31,752 bases of DNA, taken from positions 1 through 31,752 of the forward strand of contig JBOHPP010000183.1 of the NCBI GenBank assembly GCA_050731755.1. The letters are read 5' to 3'. The DNA is from JBOHPP01 sp050731755 (GTDB lineage: Bacteria > Methylomirabilota > Methylomirabilia > Rokubacteriales > CSP1-6). Each line of letters starts with the position of its first letter. Position 1 is the first letter of the stretch. A model generated the notes under the pieces. The model did no database searches. It saw only the letters and a list, made by a program, of their open reading frames with translations, and was not told the origin of the DNA. Of the stretch, positions 1 through 7,009 are shown in pieces. The position numbers were made by a program, and so were the translations under genes.

Positions 1-267
1 GCCAGGCTCGACCATGGCTCTGACACGGGACTGCTGTTGAAGGCCGGGAGGTACGTGCGGGTGCGCTCCGAGTTCTTCCTGAAGGAGATGCACGTGTACC
101 TGGGCCGGCAGAAGATCAGCGAGTTCCGGTTCACGTCGGCCTTGAGCCCGAACCCGATTATCCGGTTCCCGCTCAAGGTGACCGGCGCCGAAGCCCTGCG
201 GGTGGTCTTCGTCAACAGCGAGGGGCAGCGATGGGAAGCCAGCGAGCTCATTCGACCGACCGCGTAG
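1..267 (+). CDS. SoxZ-like sulfur carrier domain, C-terminal part (5' end outside window)
   Basis: The frame is open from base 1, so this is the 3' part of a gene. The 88 visible residues contain a segment with S-x-NP-x-I-x-F-P-L-K-V, then a beta hairpin of the type LRVVFVNSEGQRWEAS. This order is typical of SoxZ, the immunoglobulin-like partner of SoxY that carries sulfur intermediates in the periplasm during thiosulfate oxidation, and of fused SoxYZ carriers associated with quinoprotein dehydrogenases. An internal TTG at 37 could be taken as a start, but the frame upstream is open and in character, so I treat the gene as truncated by the window. Whether a SoxY domain precedes it cannot be seen. 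It is the only sulfur-oxidation gene visible here. Confidence 0.65.
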   Translation, partial: ARLDHGSDTGLLLKAGRYVRVRSEFFLKEMHVYLGRQKISEFRFTSALSPNPIIRFPLKVTGAEALRVVFVNSEGQRWEASELIRPTA

Positions 268-305
268 GCGCACGCTCGATTCACCCGGCCAAGGCGCAAG
301 GCTAA

Positions 306-380
306 ATGGAATACCTGCTCTGGCTTCTGCCGCTCGCCGCGCTGTTCCTGCTCCTCCGTCGCGCCCACGGCGGCGGCTGA
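306..380 (+). CDS. Tiny single-pass membrane peptide (24 aa)
   Basis: ATG at 306 opens a 24-residue peptide, MEYLLWLLPLAALFLLLRR followed by AHGGG. It is one hydrophobic helix with a positively charged end, so it would sit in the inner membrane with the Arg pair inside. No good ribosome binding site is visible. It lies between the SoxZ-like gene and a zinc-finger gene on the same strand. I do not recognise a family. It could be a chance open frame, but the clean helix-plus-arginine design in a tightly packed array makes a real small protein plausible. Confidence 0.35.
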   Translation: MEYLLWLLPLAALFLLLRRAHGGG

Positions 381-437
381 GGGACGATCGGCCCTGCGGG
401 TCAGGGCGCGAGTGGCGGGGCGAGCGGGTCTGATTCT

Positions 438-587
438 ATGGCGGCCGTGGCGTACTGCTCGATCTGTGGCCGGCGGGGTGACGCGAAAGTCCGCCGCGGG
501 GCCGAGGTGTTCTGCTCCGAGGCCCACGCCGAGGAGTTCGAGCGCGAGGTCGCTGCGATCCGCGCATCCAGAGTGGCCATGCCATGA
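438..587 (+). CDS. Small treble-clef/YHS-like zinc-finger protein (49 aa)
   Basis: The protein contains YCSICG near residue 7, then FCSEAHAEEFEREV near residue 26. This is a CxxC...C-x3-H arrangement like the metal-binding knuckles of YHS/TRASH-type zinc fingers, which often accompany heavy-metal genes. The stop overlaps the start of the next gene (ATGA at 584-587), implying translational coupling to the ICMT-type methyltransferase. The same motif with the same HAEEF tail recurs in the larger protein at 4814-5347, so the two are paralogous modules. It has no signal peptide, so it is probably cytoplasmic. A metal-sensing or metal-chaperone role is inference. It is easily missed because of its length. 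Confidence 0.6.
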   Translation: MAAVAYCSICGRRGDAKVRRGAEVFCSEAHAEEFEREVAAIRASRVAMP

Positions 588-1141
588 GGTACGACTACGG
601 CCTCTGGTGGCTCGTGGCGATCCACGTCATCTGGCTGGTGGTCTTCCCCCTCACGATCTACCTGCTCACCACCCTTCTGGGCAGCCTTCCGGTGCCGCAG
701 CCGTTTGCCCACATGAGCGGCAACCTCTGGGCGAGCCTCGTGCTCGGCTCCACGATGGGAACCCCGTTGATGGTCGTGGGGGGCCTGCTGATCCTCGCCG
801 GGACGCTGAGCCTGAGGATCGCGTGGCGGATGCTCTACCGCGCGTCGGGGGAGCTCGTGACGCACGGCCCCTACGCCGTCGTGCGGCATCCGCAGTACAG
901 CGCACTCTTCCTGATCATCGTCGGGGCGCTCGTGCAGTGGCCCACGATCCCCACGCTCCTCATGGCGCCGGCCCTGATCGTCGCCTACGTCAGGCTGGCG
1001 TGGCGCGAGGAGCGCGAGATGGAGGCCCAGTTCGGCGCGGCGTACTGGGGGTACCGCCGGCGCGTACCGGGCTTCATTCCAGCGCTTCCCGTGCCGCTCC
1101 CTGGGAATCGCTCCGTCGCTGGAAGGAACGAGTTGTCGTGA
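584..1141 (+). CDS. Isoprenylcysteine carboxyl methyltransferase (ICMT)-family membrane protein
   Basis: A 185-residue integral membrane protein with about four hydrophobic helices. The C-terminal half has the family signature: a GPYAVVRHPQYSALFLIIVG segment, a long hydrophobic pair, then VAYVRLAWREEREMEAQFG and YRRRVPGFIP. RHPxY plus the later E-E motif is the S-adenosylmethionine-binding region in ICMT/PEMT-like enzymes. The bacterial members methylate unknown substrates, possibly lipids or thiols. The start ATG overlaps the stop of the zinc-finger gene. A longer paralog is at 7006-7857, and a third C-terminal remnant is at 27386-27545, each near copper or thiol-redox genes. Family assignment is firm; substrate unknown. 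Confidence 0.8.
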   Translation: MRYDYGLWWLVAIHVIWLVVFPLTIYLLTTLLGSLPVPQPFAHMSGNLWASLVLGSTMGTPLMVVGGLLILAGTLSLRIAWRMLYRASGELVTHGPYAVVRHPQYSALFLIIVGALVQWPTIPTLLMAPALIVAYVRLAWREEREMEAQFGAAYWGYRRRVPGFIPALPVPLPGNRSVAGRNELS

Positions 1142-1178
1142 ACCACATCGCCGTGAACGCCCGGTGGAGGTCCTGAAC

Positions 1179-2747
1179 ATGAGCGCGGCCAAGCACCTTC
1201 TATCTTCGCGTCGTCAGTTCCTGAGAATCTCGGGCCGGGCGGGCCTCGGCGGTCTGGCCTTTGCCGCCGCCGGCCGCTCGCTGTTTGCGAGCACCGGCGG
1301 CGCTGTGGAACACGAGGCCGGCTCGCGTGGGATCCGCGAGATCCGCCTGGAGGCGCGAGAGCTCACGTGGGAGCTCGCACCGGGCAAGGTGGTCACGGCG
1401 ATGGCCTACAACGGCCGGATCCCGGGACCGGAGATCCGCCTCCGAGAGGGCGAGCGGGTGCGGGTCGTCCTGAGGAACGCGATGGGCGAGCCGACCACGA
1501 TCCACTGGCACGGGCTGGATGTGCCGAATGCCATGGACGGTGTCCCGGACGTCACACAGAAGCCGGTGCAGCCCGGGGAAACGTTCGCGTACGAGTTCGA
1601 CGCCCGGCCGGCCGGCACCCGCTGGTATCACACCCACTTCAACGAGCACCGGCAGCTCGACCTCGGCCTCTACGCCCCCCTGATCGTCGAGCCCGCCCGG
1701 CCCGACGGCTATCACTTCGACCGCGAGTACACCCTCGTCCTGGACGACTGGGCGACGGGGACCGCCAGCGCCGTCGCCAGCACGACGGAGGGGACGGCCG
1801 GTGGCCGCGGCGGCATGGGCGGGATGATGGGCGGAATGATGGGCGGCGGCATGGGCCGAATGATGGAAGGCATGATGGGCCGGGGCCGCATGGACGGCAT
1901 GATGGGCCGCGGCGGCATGATGGGCGGCCGCGGTGGCCACGCGCAGGCCTGGGACACCATGACGATCAACGGCAAGGCCTATCCGGCCACCCAGCCCCTC
2001 AAGATCCGCCGGGGCGAGCAGGTCCGGCTCCGCCTCATCAACGCGAGCGCCGACCACACGCACGTCCTCCGCCTCGCCGGTCACCGCCTGAGGGTGACGC
2101 ATACCGACGGCAACCCGCTCGCCCAGCCCGTCGAAGTCGATTCGGTCCCGATCGCTCCGAGCGAGCGCTATGACCTGCTCGTCACAGCCGACCGACCCGG
2201 CGCCTGGCTCCTGTCCTGTGCCCAGCCGGGTCATGCGGACGCCGGCGAGCAGGTCCCGGTCGTCTACCACGGCCACGAGGCGACCCCGCCAGTCGCCCCT
2301 GAGGCCGGCATCGCAGGCCTGACCCTGTGGCACTACGGGCAGGGCCGCGGGCGCGACGTGCTTCCCCGTCCCTCGCGACGGGACCGGAGCTTCGAGATGA
2401 CCCTGAGCGGCGGGATGATGGGCTCGGACGTCTGGACGATCAACGGCAAGCGCTATCCGGATACCGCCCCGTTCCGTCTCGCCAAGGGCGAGCGCGTCCG
2501 CGTGGCGATCAGCAACATGAGCATGGAGGCGCACCCCATGCACCTGCACGGCCAGTCCTTCAAGGTCCTGGCGGTGAACGGCCGGCGCCTGGCGGCGCCC
2601 ATCGTCAAGGACAGCGTGGATGTCGAGCCGCACATGGGATCCGTGGACCTCGAGTTCACCGCCCACAACCCGGGCGACTGGTTCTTCCACTGCCACAAGC
2701 CCATGCACATGGAGGGCGGGATGATCGTGCTCGCGAAGATCGCATGA
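1179..2747 (+). CDS. Tat-exported multicopper oxidase 1 with Met-rich insert (CueO/CopA type)
   Basis: Three-cupredoxin multicopper oxidase of about 522 residues, expected to oxidise Cu(I) in the periplasm using O2. An N-terminal Tat signal (SSRRQFLRISG) precedes the mature domain. All copper sites are visible: TIHWHG, WYHTH, HPMHLHG and the T1/T3 cluster HCHKPMHMEGGM with Cys, both His and axial Met. A long Gly/Met-rich insert (GGMGGMMGG-type repeats, coded at about 1800-1940) resembles the Met-rich copper-binding segments of CueO. I prefer ATG 1179 over GTG 1164, because GGAGG at 1166-1170 is well placed for it. A paralog lies at 25568-27034 on the other strand. Confidence 0.92.
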   Translation: MSAAKHLLSSRRQFLRISGRAGLGGLAFAAAGRSLFASTGGAVEHEAGSRGIREIRLEARELTWELAPGKVVTAMAYNGRIPGPEIRLREGERVRVVLRNAMGEPTTIHWHGLDVPNAMDGVPDVTQKPVQPGETFAYEFDARPAGTRWYHTHFNEHRQLDLGLYAPLIVEPARPDGYHFDREYTLVLDDWATGTASAVASTTEGTAGGRGGMGGMMGGMMGGGMGRMMEGMMGRGRMDGMMGRGGMMGGRGGHAQAWDTMTINGKAYPATQPLKIRRGEQVRLRLINASADHTHVLRLAGHRLRVTHTDGNPLAQPVEVDSVPIAPSERYDLLVTADRPGAWLLSCAQPGHADAGEQVPVVYHGHEATPPVAPEAGIAGLTLWHYGQGRGRDVLPRPSRRDRSFEMTLSGGMMGSDVWTINGKRYPDTAPFRLAKGERVRVAISNMSMEAHPMHLHGQSFKVLAVNGRRLAAPIVKDSVDVEPHMGSVDLEFTAHNPGDWFFHCHKPMHMEGGMIVLAKIA

Positions 2748-2782
2748 CGAAGTGCGATTGGTGACTTTCGGCGGCAGCTGAC

Positions 2783-3562
2783 ATGTACCCGATCCTCCTC
2801 GATCTCGGCTTCTGGCAACTCCGCTCGTACGGGGTCTTCGTCGCCCTCGCGATCCTCGTCGGGACCTGGTGGAGCGCACGGGAGGCCGAGCGGCGCGGGT
2901 TTCCGCGCCCCCTCGTCTACGACGTCGCGTGGACGGTGGTGCTGGCCGGTCTCGTCGGCGCTCGGCTCTACTACGTGATCTTCTCCGAGCCCGCGACCTA
3001 CCTGGCAAACCCCTGGGAGATCTTTGCCGTCTGGCAGGGCGGGCTCTCCGTTCACGGCGCCCTCCTCGCCGGGCTCCTCGCGGGCATCTGGTCCTTCCGG
3101 CGCCGAGGCCTGCCGTTCTGGCGGTTCGCCGACGCCGTCGCTCCCGGGATCATCCTGGGCCAGACCGCCGGCCAGATCGCCTGTCTCCTCAACGGCGACA
3201 CGTACGGGACGCCCACGACGTTGCCGTGGGCCATCACCTTCACGGATCCCCAGGCGATGGCCCCGCTCGGCGTCCCGCTCCACCCGGTCCAGCTCTACGA
3301 GCTGATCGCCTACTTCGGAGTCTTCCTCGTCGTCCAGCGGGTGGCCCGAGGAGCGACCCGGGAGGGCGCGACCATCCTGACGTACGCCGTCCTCTACGGG
3401 GCCGTCCGCTTCGCGATGGAGTTTTTCCGCGGAGATCCCCCTATGGTGGCGGGGGTCATCGTGCCACAGGCCGTGAGCGCGTTTCTCGTCCTCGCCGCCG
3501 GGGCCAGCGTCCTGCTGCTGCGCCGCACCGTCTGGCGGGTGAATCAACCCGCCGTGGGTTGA
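2783..3562 (+). CDS. lgt: Prolipoprotein diacylglyceryl transferase (Lgt), divergent at the signature Arg
   Basis: A 259-residue polytopic inner-membrane protein. Lgt moves diacylglycerol from phosphatidylglycerol to the lipobox Cys of prolipoproteins. Family landmarks are WQGGLSVHGALL (essential His region), LHPVQLYE, and YGAVRFAMEFFRGD with the C-terminal Arg and Glu. The family signature G-R-x-G-N-F-x-N-G-E reads GQIACLLNGDTYG here, so the normally essential Arg is Gln, though the NGD-x-Y-G part is kept. Predicted lipoproteins occur in the window (10.0 kb, 17.8 kb, 25.5 kb) and Lnt lies 4 kb downstream; no lspA is present. Family is sure; activity is less sure given the Arg change. Confidence 0.88.
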   Translation: MYPILLDLGFWQLRSYGVFVALAILVGTWWSAREAERRGFPRPLVYDVAWTVVLAGLVGARLYYVIFSEPATYLANPWEIFAVWQGGLSVHGALLAGLLAGIWSFRRRGLPFWRFADAVAPGIILGQTAGQIACLLNGDTYGTPTTLPWAITFTDPQAMAPLGVPLHPVQLYELIAYFGVFLVVQRVARGATREGATILTYAVLYGAVRFAMEFFRGDPPMVAGVIVPQAVSAFLVLAAGASVLLLRRTVWRVNQPAVG

Positions 3563-3564
3563 CG

Positions 3565-4203
3565 ATGGTGCCCGAAGAGCCGACGACGAGGGAACGCCAG
3601 CCCGGCGCGGTGGCCGCCGACGGGCGACCCCGGCGTAGGCGGCTGCTCACCCTGGCAGCCCTCCTTGTTCCAGCGCTCGTCATCCTCGCGCTCCTCGCCT
3701 ACGGGTTCACGACGGAGCCGCGGTATATCCCGACGCCGTTCCTGGCCAAGCCGGCGCCCTCGTTCACGTTGACGCTGTTCGACGGCACGGTCTTCCGGAT
3801 GGCAGACCTCCGCGGCAAGGTGGTGTTCCTCAACTTCTGGGCCTCGTGGTGCCCGCCGTGCCGTGCCGAGGCGCGGACGCTGGAGGCCGCCTGGCAGAAG
3901 CACCGCGTCGAGGGCGTCGTGTTCGTCGGCGTCAATATCCAGGACCAGGAGGAGCCGGCGCGCGCCTTCATCGAGGAGTTCGGTATCACCTACCCGAACG
4001 GGATGGACCGGGGTGCCAGGATCGCCATCGACTACGGCGTCTGGGGGCTGCCGGAGACGTTCTTCATCGACCGCGAGGGGCGCATCACGTACAAGCACGT
4101 GGGCGCCCTGGGATGGACAACCATCACGGCGAAGCTCGAGGAAGCCATGCGCGGTGTCGTCAGCGCCTCCGAAGGGCGCGGGGAGTATCAGTCGAGCCGA
4201 TGA
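3565..4203 (+). CDS. Membrane-anchored thioredoxin, CcmG/DsbE-TlpA type
   Basis: A 212-residue protein with an Arg-rich cytoplasmic N-terminus, one anchor helix (residues about 28-48) and a periplasmic thioredoxin fold. The active site is NFWASWCPPCRAE, and the cis-Pro loop is GVWGLPETFFID, the pattern typical of CcmG/DsbE, which reduces apocytochrome c thiols before haem attachment. ATG 3565 lies 2 nt after the lgt stop and the last bases overlap the next start (ATGA at 4200), so lgt, this gene and the next look co-translated. No other ccm gene is visible, so a general periplasmic disulfide-reducing role, for example for copper proteins, is also possible. Confidence 0.85.
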   Translation: MVPEEPTTRERQPGAVAADGRPRRRRLLTLAALLVPALVILALLAYGFTTEPRYIPTPFLAKPAPSFTLTLFDGTVFRMADLRGKVVFLNFWASWCPPCRAEARTLEAAWQKHRVEGVVFVGVNIQDQEEPARAFIEEFGITYPNGMDRGARIAIDYGVWGLPETFFIDREGRITYKHVGALGWTTITAKLEEAMRGVVSASEGRGEYQSSR

Positions 4204-4727
4204 GCGGCACGGGCGTTTGGCTGCTGCTGGCGTTCCTGCTTGCGCTGCCTTCGCCGGGGCTGGGCGGAGACGCGTTTCACGCACTCGACCTGATCCGGCC
4301 GAGCCGCCCGACCGCCGCCGCGGACTTCACGGTCCCCGGGCTGACGGGGCAGCCGCTCCGGCTGAACGACTTCAAGGGGCGGGTTGTGTTCCTGAACTTC
4401 TGGGCGACCTGGTGCCCACCCTGCAAGGAAGAGATGCCGTCGATGGAGCGGCTCTACCGCCGGTACAAGGACAAGGGCTTCACCATCCTGGCCATCTCGA
4501 TCGACCGGGGCGGCGTCGGGCCGGTCGCCGCGTTCGCGAAGAGCTTCGGCTTGACGTTTCCGATCGGGATCGACCCGGACCTCACCGTGGCGAACCAGTA
4601 TGCATTGCGAGGCCTGCCCGCGACCTTTCTGATCGACGGGAAGGGCACCATCGCGGCGCTGGCCTTGGGGGCACGCGACTGGGACGGCAAGACCGCCCAC
4701 GCGGTGATCGAGTCGTTACTGAAATGA
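4200..4727 (+). CDS. Periplasmic TlpA-like thioredoxin (CxxC form)
   Basis: A 175-residue exported protein with an N-terminal signal peptide (hydrophobic core in residues 5-20) and a thioredoxin fold. The active site is LNFWATWCPPCKEEM and the cis-Pro loop is LRGLPATFLID. It should reduce or exchange disulfides in the periplasm. ATG 4200 overlaps the stop of the CcmG-type gene. It aligns along its length with the selenocysteine gene at 5775-6329: RGRVVFLNFWATWCPPC corresponds to RGRVVLLGFFTTTUPRC, and the tails share a RDW motif. The pair therefore look like Cys and Sec versions of one ancestor. An exact 16-nt palindrome follows the stop at 4728-4743. Confidence 0.85.
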   Translation: MSGTGVWLLLAFLLALPSPGLGGDAFHALDLIRPSRPTAAADFTVPGLTGQPLRLNDFKGRVVFLNFWATWCPPCKEEMPSMERLYRRYKDKGFTILAISIDRGGVGPVAAFAKSFGLTFPIGIDPDLTVANQYALRGLPATFLIDGKGTIAALALGARDWDGKTAHAVIESLLK

Positions 4728-4743
4728 CGCCGGGATCCCGGCG
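4728..4743 (+). terminator. 16-nt perfect palindrome directly after a stop codon
   Basis: CGCCGGGATCCCGGCG begins at the base after the TGA of the TlpA-like gene and is its own reverse complement. It can form a GC-rich hairpin in RNA. No U-tract follows, so intrinsic termination is uncertain; it may instead stabilise mRNA ends. The next gene starts at 4814 with its own strong ribosome binding site. Confidence 0.35.
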
Positions 4744-4813
4744 CGCCGGGGGCGAGTACCTCGTGGGTCTGAAGTCCGTGGCGCCGAATCGAGACGGATA
4801 AGGAGGAGCGGAC

Positions 4814-5347
4814 ATGACAGGGTCATCGCGAGAAGGCGACGAGCGGGATGTCGAGATGTCTCGGCCGTGGGTCGGCACGAACAACGGGCCGCCTCCGGTC
4901 CGAGCGACGGGCCAGCGGTACTGCGGTTACTGCGGCACTGAGGTCGACGGCGAAGGGGCGCCCGAGCGCTTCGGGGAGCTGTTCTGCTCGCAGACCCACG
5001 CTGAAGAGTTCGTCAAGGGTGTCCGCGCCGCGCGGGTCCAGTCGGCGGCCGCCCCCGAGACGGTGTCGACGCCGCACGCCGACCAGGCTGCCGCGGAGCC
5101 GCCAGCGGGCGGTGCGGCGAAGCCCTGGAATTTGAAGATGGCGCTCAAGATGGCCGCCTGCTGCGGCGCCCCGCTGCTCGCGCTGGTCCTCCTGGCGGGC
5201 GGCGGCGGCGCGCTGCTCGGCGCGGCCGGGGCGGCGCTGCCTCTCCTGCTCGCGCTCGCCTGCCCGCTGGGGATGTTCTTCATGATGCGCGGGATGATGA
5301 AGGGAAGCCAGGGCAACAAGCCCGACGGCCGAGAGGGGGAGAAGTAA
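4814..5347 (+). CDS. Zinc-finger protein with C-terminal membrane segment
   Basis: A 177-residue protein. Residues about 36-70 carry RYCGYCGTEVDGEG and FCSQTHAEEFVKGVRAAR, a CxxC...C-x3-H finger matching the 49-residue protein at 438-587. A Pro/Ala linker leads to one or two hydrophobic helices (about 105-160), starting after KMALKMAACCG and ending with a CPLGMFFMMRGMMKG segment reminiscent of DUF2933-type Met-rich membrane tails. The start is well supported by AAGGAGGAG upstream of ATG 4814. The layout suggests a cytoplasmic finger tethered to the membrane, with Cys and Met residues that could bind Cu(I). The function is not known; metal handling is inferred from context. Confidence 0.7.
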   Translation: MTGSSREGDERDVEMSRPWVGTNNGPPPVRATGQRYCGYCGTEVDGEGAPERFGELFCSQTHAEEFVKGVRAARVQSAAAPETVSTPHADQAAAEPPAGGAAKPWNLKMALKMAACCGAPLLALVLLAGGGGALLGAAGAALPLLLALACPLGMFFMMRGMMKGSQGNKPDGREGEK

Positions 5348-5354
5348 GGCGCTG

Positions 5355-5768
5355 ATGCCCGGGGCCGGGCTCGGTCTCACGGCCGTGGCGCTGATCGCGC
5401 TCGCCGGCTCGGCGGGAGCCACCCATCGGGTGGATCACCGCTACGTGCTGCTGGGATACGTCCGCGACGCGATGGGCCGTCCAGTCCCGTGGGCCGCCGT
5501 TCGCCTGGTCCGCGAGAAGACCGGGCTCGCCTACGACGCCGAGACCGACGCCGAAGGGTTGTATCTCGTGATCGTCCACCTGCACGACGAGGACCTGGGT
5601 GATCCGCTGGTGCTGGCGCTCGGACCGGCCACGTTCCGCGTCGGGGCCCGGTTCGATCCGCTGGATCCACGGACCCCGCGAGGCACGCGCGTGGACTTCA
5701 TCGCGGGCGAGGGGTGGGAGCGGCGCGACGACTTCGTCCACACACTGGAGCGATACCTGAAGGAGTGA
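5355..5768 (+). CDS. Exported protein with carboxypeptidase-regulatory-like (beta-sandwich) domain
   Basis: A 137-residue protein with a signal peptide (residues 1-22, ending near GAT). The body has the YVRDAMGRPVPWAAVRLVRE...TDAEGLYLV pattern of CarboxypepD_reg/CnaB-like beta-sandwich domains, which usually bind partners or stabilise exported proteins. The C-terminal end is charged and helical. It starts 7 nt after the zinc-finger gene and 6 nt before the Sec-containing TlpA-like gene, so it probably belongs to the same transcript. No catalytic residues are apparent. Function unknown. Confidence 0.65.
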   Translation: MPGAGLGLTAVALIALAGSAGATHRVDHRYVLLGYVRDAMGRPVPWAAVRLVREKTGLAYDAETDAEGLYLVIVHLHDEDLGDPLVLALGPATFRVGARFDPLDPRTPRGTRVDFIAGEGWERRDDFVHTLERYLKE

Positions 5769-5774
5769 GGGGGT

Positions 5775-6329
5775 ATGGCGATGCGAGCGCTCGTGACTGT
5801 GATCGTCGCCCTGGTGATCGTCGGAGCATCGGTGGCGGCCCGCGGCACCACAGCCGGGGCGGAGGCGGTCTTCGCTGCGCTGGACGTGCAGCGGCCGGCG
5901 ACGCCGCCGCCGGCGCCGGACCTGGCGCTGCCCGACCTGAGCGGCCGCGTCGTGCGCCTGAACGACCTCCGGGGCAGGGTCGTCCTCCTCGGCTTCTTCA
6001 CGACGACCTGACCCAGGTGTCTGCGGGAGGCTCCCGCAAAGGCGGCGCTCCACCGGGAGTTCAGCACGGCCGGGCTCGTGGTGATCGGGGTGAACCTCGG
6101 CGAGCCTCGGGAGATGGTGGAGAAGTGGGCGCGGAAGCTGGAGATCCCGTTTCCGCTCCTGCTCGATGACCTGGGCGATACGCCCCGCCTCTTCGGGCTG
6201 TGGGCCCACCCCAACACGGTGCTCATCGACCGCCAAGGCCGGGTCGTGGGGCTGGCGCGAGGCGAGCGCGACTGGCAGAGCCAGGCGGCCCGGCGCCTCG
6301 TCAAGTATCTGATGGACAGCGGCCGGTAG
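5775..6329 (+). CDS. Selenocysteine-containing TlpA-like thioredoxin (UxxC), read through TGA at 6009
   Basis: The frame is open on both sides of a single TGA at 6009-6011, giving 184 residues with selenocysteine at about position 79. The N-terminus is a signal peptide or anchor. The redox site reads LLGFFTTT-U-PRC, in register with NFWATWCPPC of the paralog at 4200-4727, so the TGA sits exactly on the first catalytic Cys while the second Cys is kept. The cis-Pro loop (WAHPNTVLID) and C-terminal RDW motif are also kept downstream. A perfect 7-bp hairpin follows the TGA (6022-6038). The coordinated placement favours Sec decoding over a nonsense mutation. Normal annotation would split it into 5775-6011 and 6078-6329. 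Confidence 0.85.
6009..6038 (+). promoter_or_regulatory. In-frame UGA (Sec) plus SECIS-like hairpin of the TlpA-like gene
   Basis: After the TGA at 6009-6011 comes a 10-nt spacer and then TGCGGGA-GGC-TCCCGCA (6022-6038), a perfect 7-bp stem with loop GGC. The loop begins 18 nt after the UGA and its first base is G. Bacterial SECIS elements are hairpins just 3' of UGA, with the loop roughly 16-37 nt away and a G in the first two loop positions, so this fits. A second short stem (ACCTG/CAGGT, 6006-6018) encloses the UGA itself. Confidence 0.75.
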
Positions 6330-6364
6330 AGAGCGCGCCGGCGCGGAGGAGGGAAGACTAGTCT

Positions 6365-7009
6365 ATGGGACAGAAGTCGAGAGCGAAGCTCGAGCGTCGC
6401 GGCCGGGGGGCACCGGAGCCAGCCCGGCCGCGATCGGGATGGAAACAGTGGTCTCGATGGGTCGTCGGTGGAGTCGGCGCGGTCCTGCTGGTCGCCGGCG
6501 GCCTCGGTGCCTGGCAGCAGTGGAACGGGGGGCGTCTGGCCTTCCCCTTCGCGGCAGCGACGCCCCAGCCAGCGCCGCGCTTCAACCTGATGGCCGCCAG
6601 CGGGCCGGTGATCACCCTCGATGACTACGTGGGCAAGCAGGAGGTCGTGCTGATCTTCTATATGGGCGCGGGGTGAGGAATGTGTCGCGAGCAGCTCGGG
6701 AAGCTGCGGCCGAGGGTCACCGAGTTGACGTCAGAGGGCGCGGCCGTGCTCGGGATCAGCAATGACACGCCGCAGGCGGCGACTCGGATGGCGCAGGAAC
6801 TTGGCCTCACGTTTCCCATCCTGACCGACGTCCGGATGGAGGTGATCCGCGCCTTCCAGATGAAGGGTGAGGGAATGGACATGGCCGACATGGGTTACGT
6901 GGTCATCGACAAGCAGGGACTGATCCGGACGCGCCAGATCGACCGCCGGTTCGGCGAGAACGCCGGAGCGATCGTCCGTGCGCTCCGCGACGCCAGGGAG
7001 CCGGCGTGA
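6365..7009 (+). CDS. Selenocysteine-containing, membrane-anchored peroxiredoxin-like protein (UxxC), TGA at 6674
   Basis: The frame is open through a single TGA at 6674-6676, giving 214 residues. A basic N-terminus and one anchor helix (about 32-50) precede an AhpC/TSA-type redoxin domain. The catalytic loop reads VVLIFYMGAG-U-GMCREQLGKL, placing Sec where such proteins have the peroxidatic or CxxC Cys. Downstream are ISNDTP, LTFPILTD and MGYVVIDKQG, the usual peroxiredoxin-fold strands. A 6-bp hairpin with loop CGGGA follows the TGA. A GGAGGAGGGAAG stretch precedes ATG 6365. Its end overlaps the ICMT-family start (GTGA at 7006). Likely a periplasm-facing peroxide or disulfide reductase; the electron donor is unknown. 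Confidence 0.85.
6674..6707 (+). promoter_or_regulatory. In-frame UGA (Sec) plus SECIS-like hairpin of the peroxiredoxin-like gene
   Basis: TGA at 6674-6676 is followed by GCAGCT-CGGGA-AGCTGC at 6691-6707, a perfect 6-bp stem with a 5-nt loop. The loop starts 21 nt after the UGA and has G at its second position, meeting the usual bacterial SECIS pattern. The hairpin codes for the helix right after the UxxC motif, where coding and structural constraints must coexist. Confidence 0.75.

Noticed and set aside
1200..3008. 602-codon minus-strand frame opposite multicopper oxidase 1
   Set aside because: Antisense shadow of a high-GC gene; no start signal and low-complexity Ala/His/Arg translation.
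6009..6011. TGA at 6009 as a nonsense mutation in a decayed thioredoxin gene
   Set aside because: The downstream frame is intact and conserved, the codon is exactly the catalytic Cys, a hairpin follows, and two further genes show the same arrangement.
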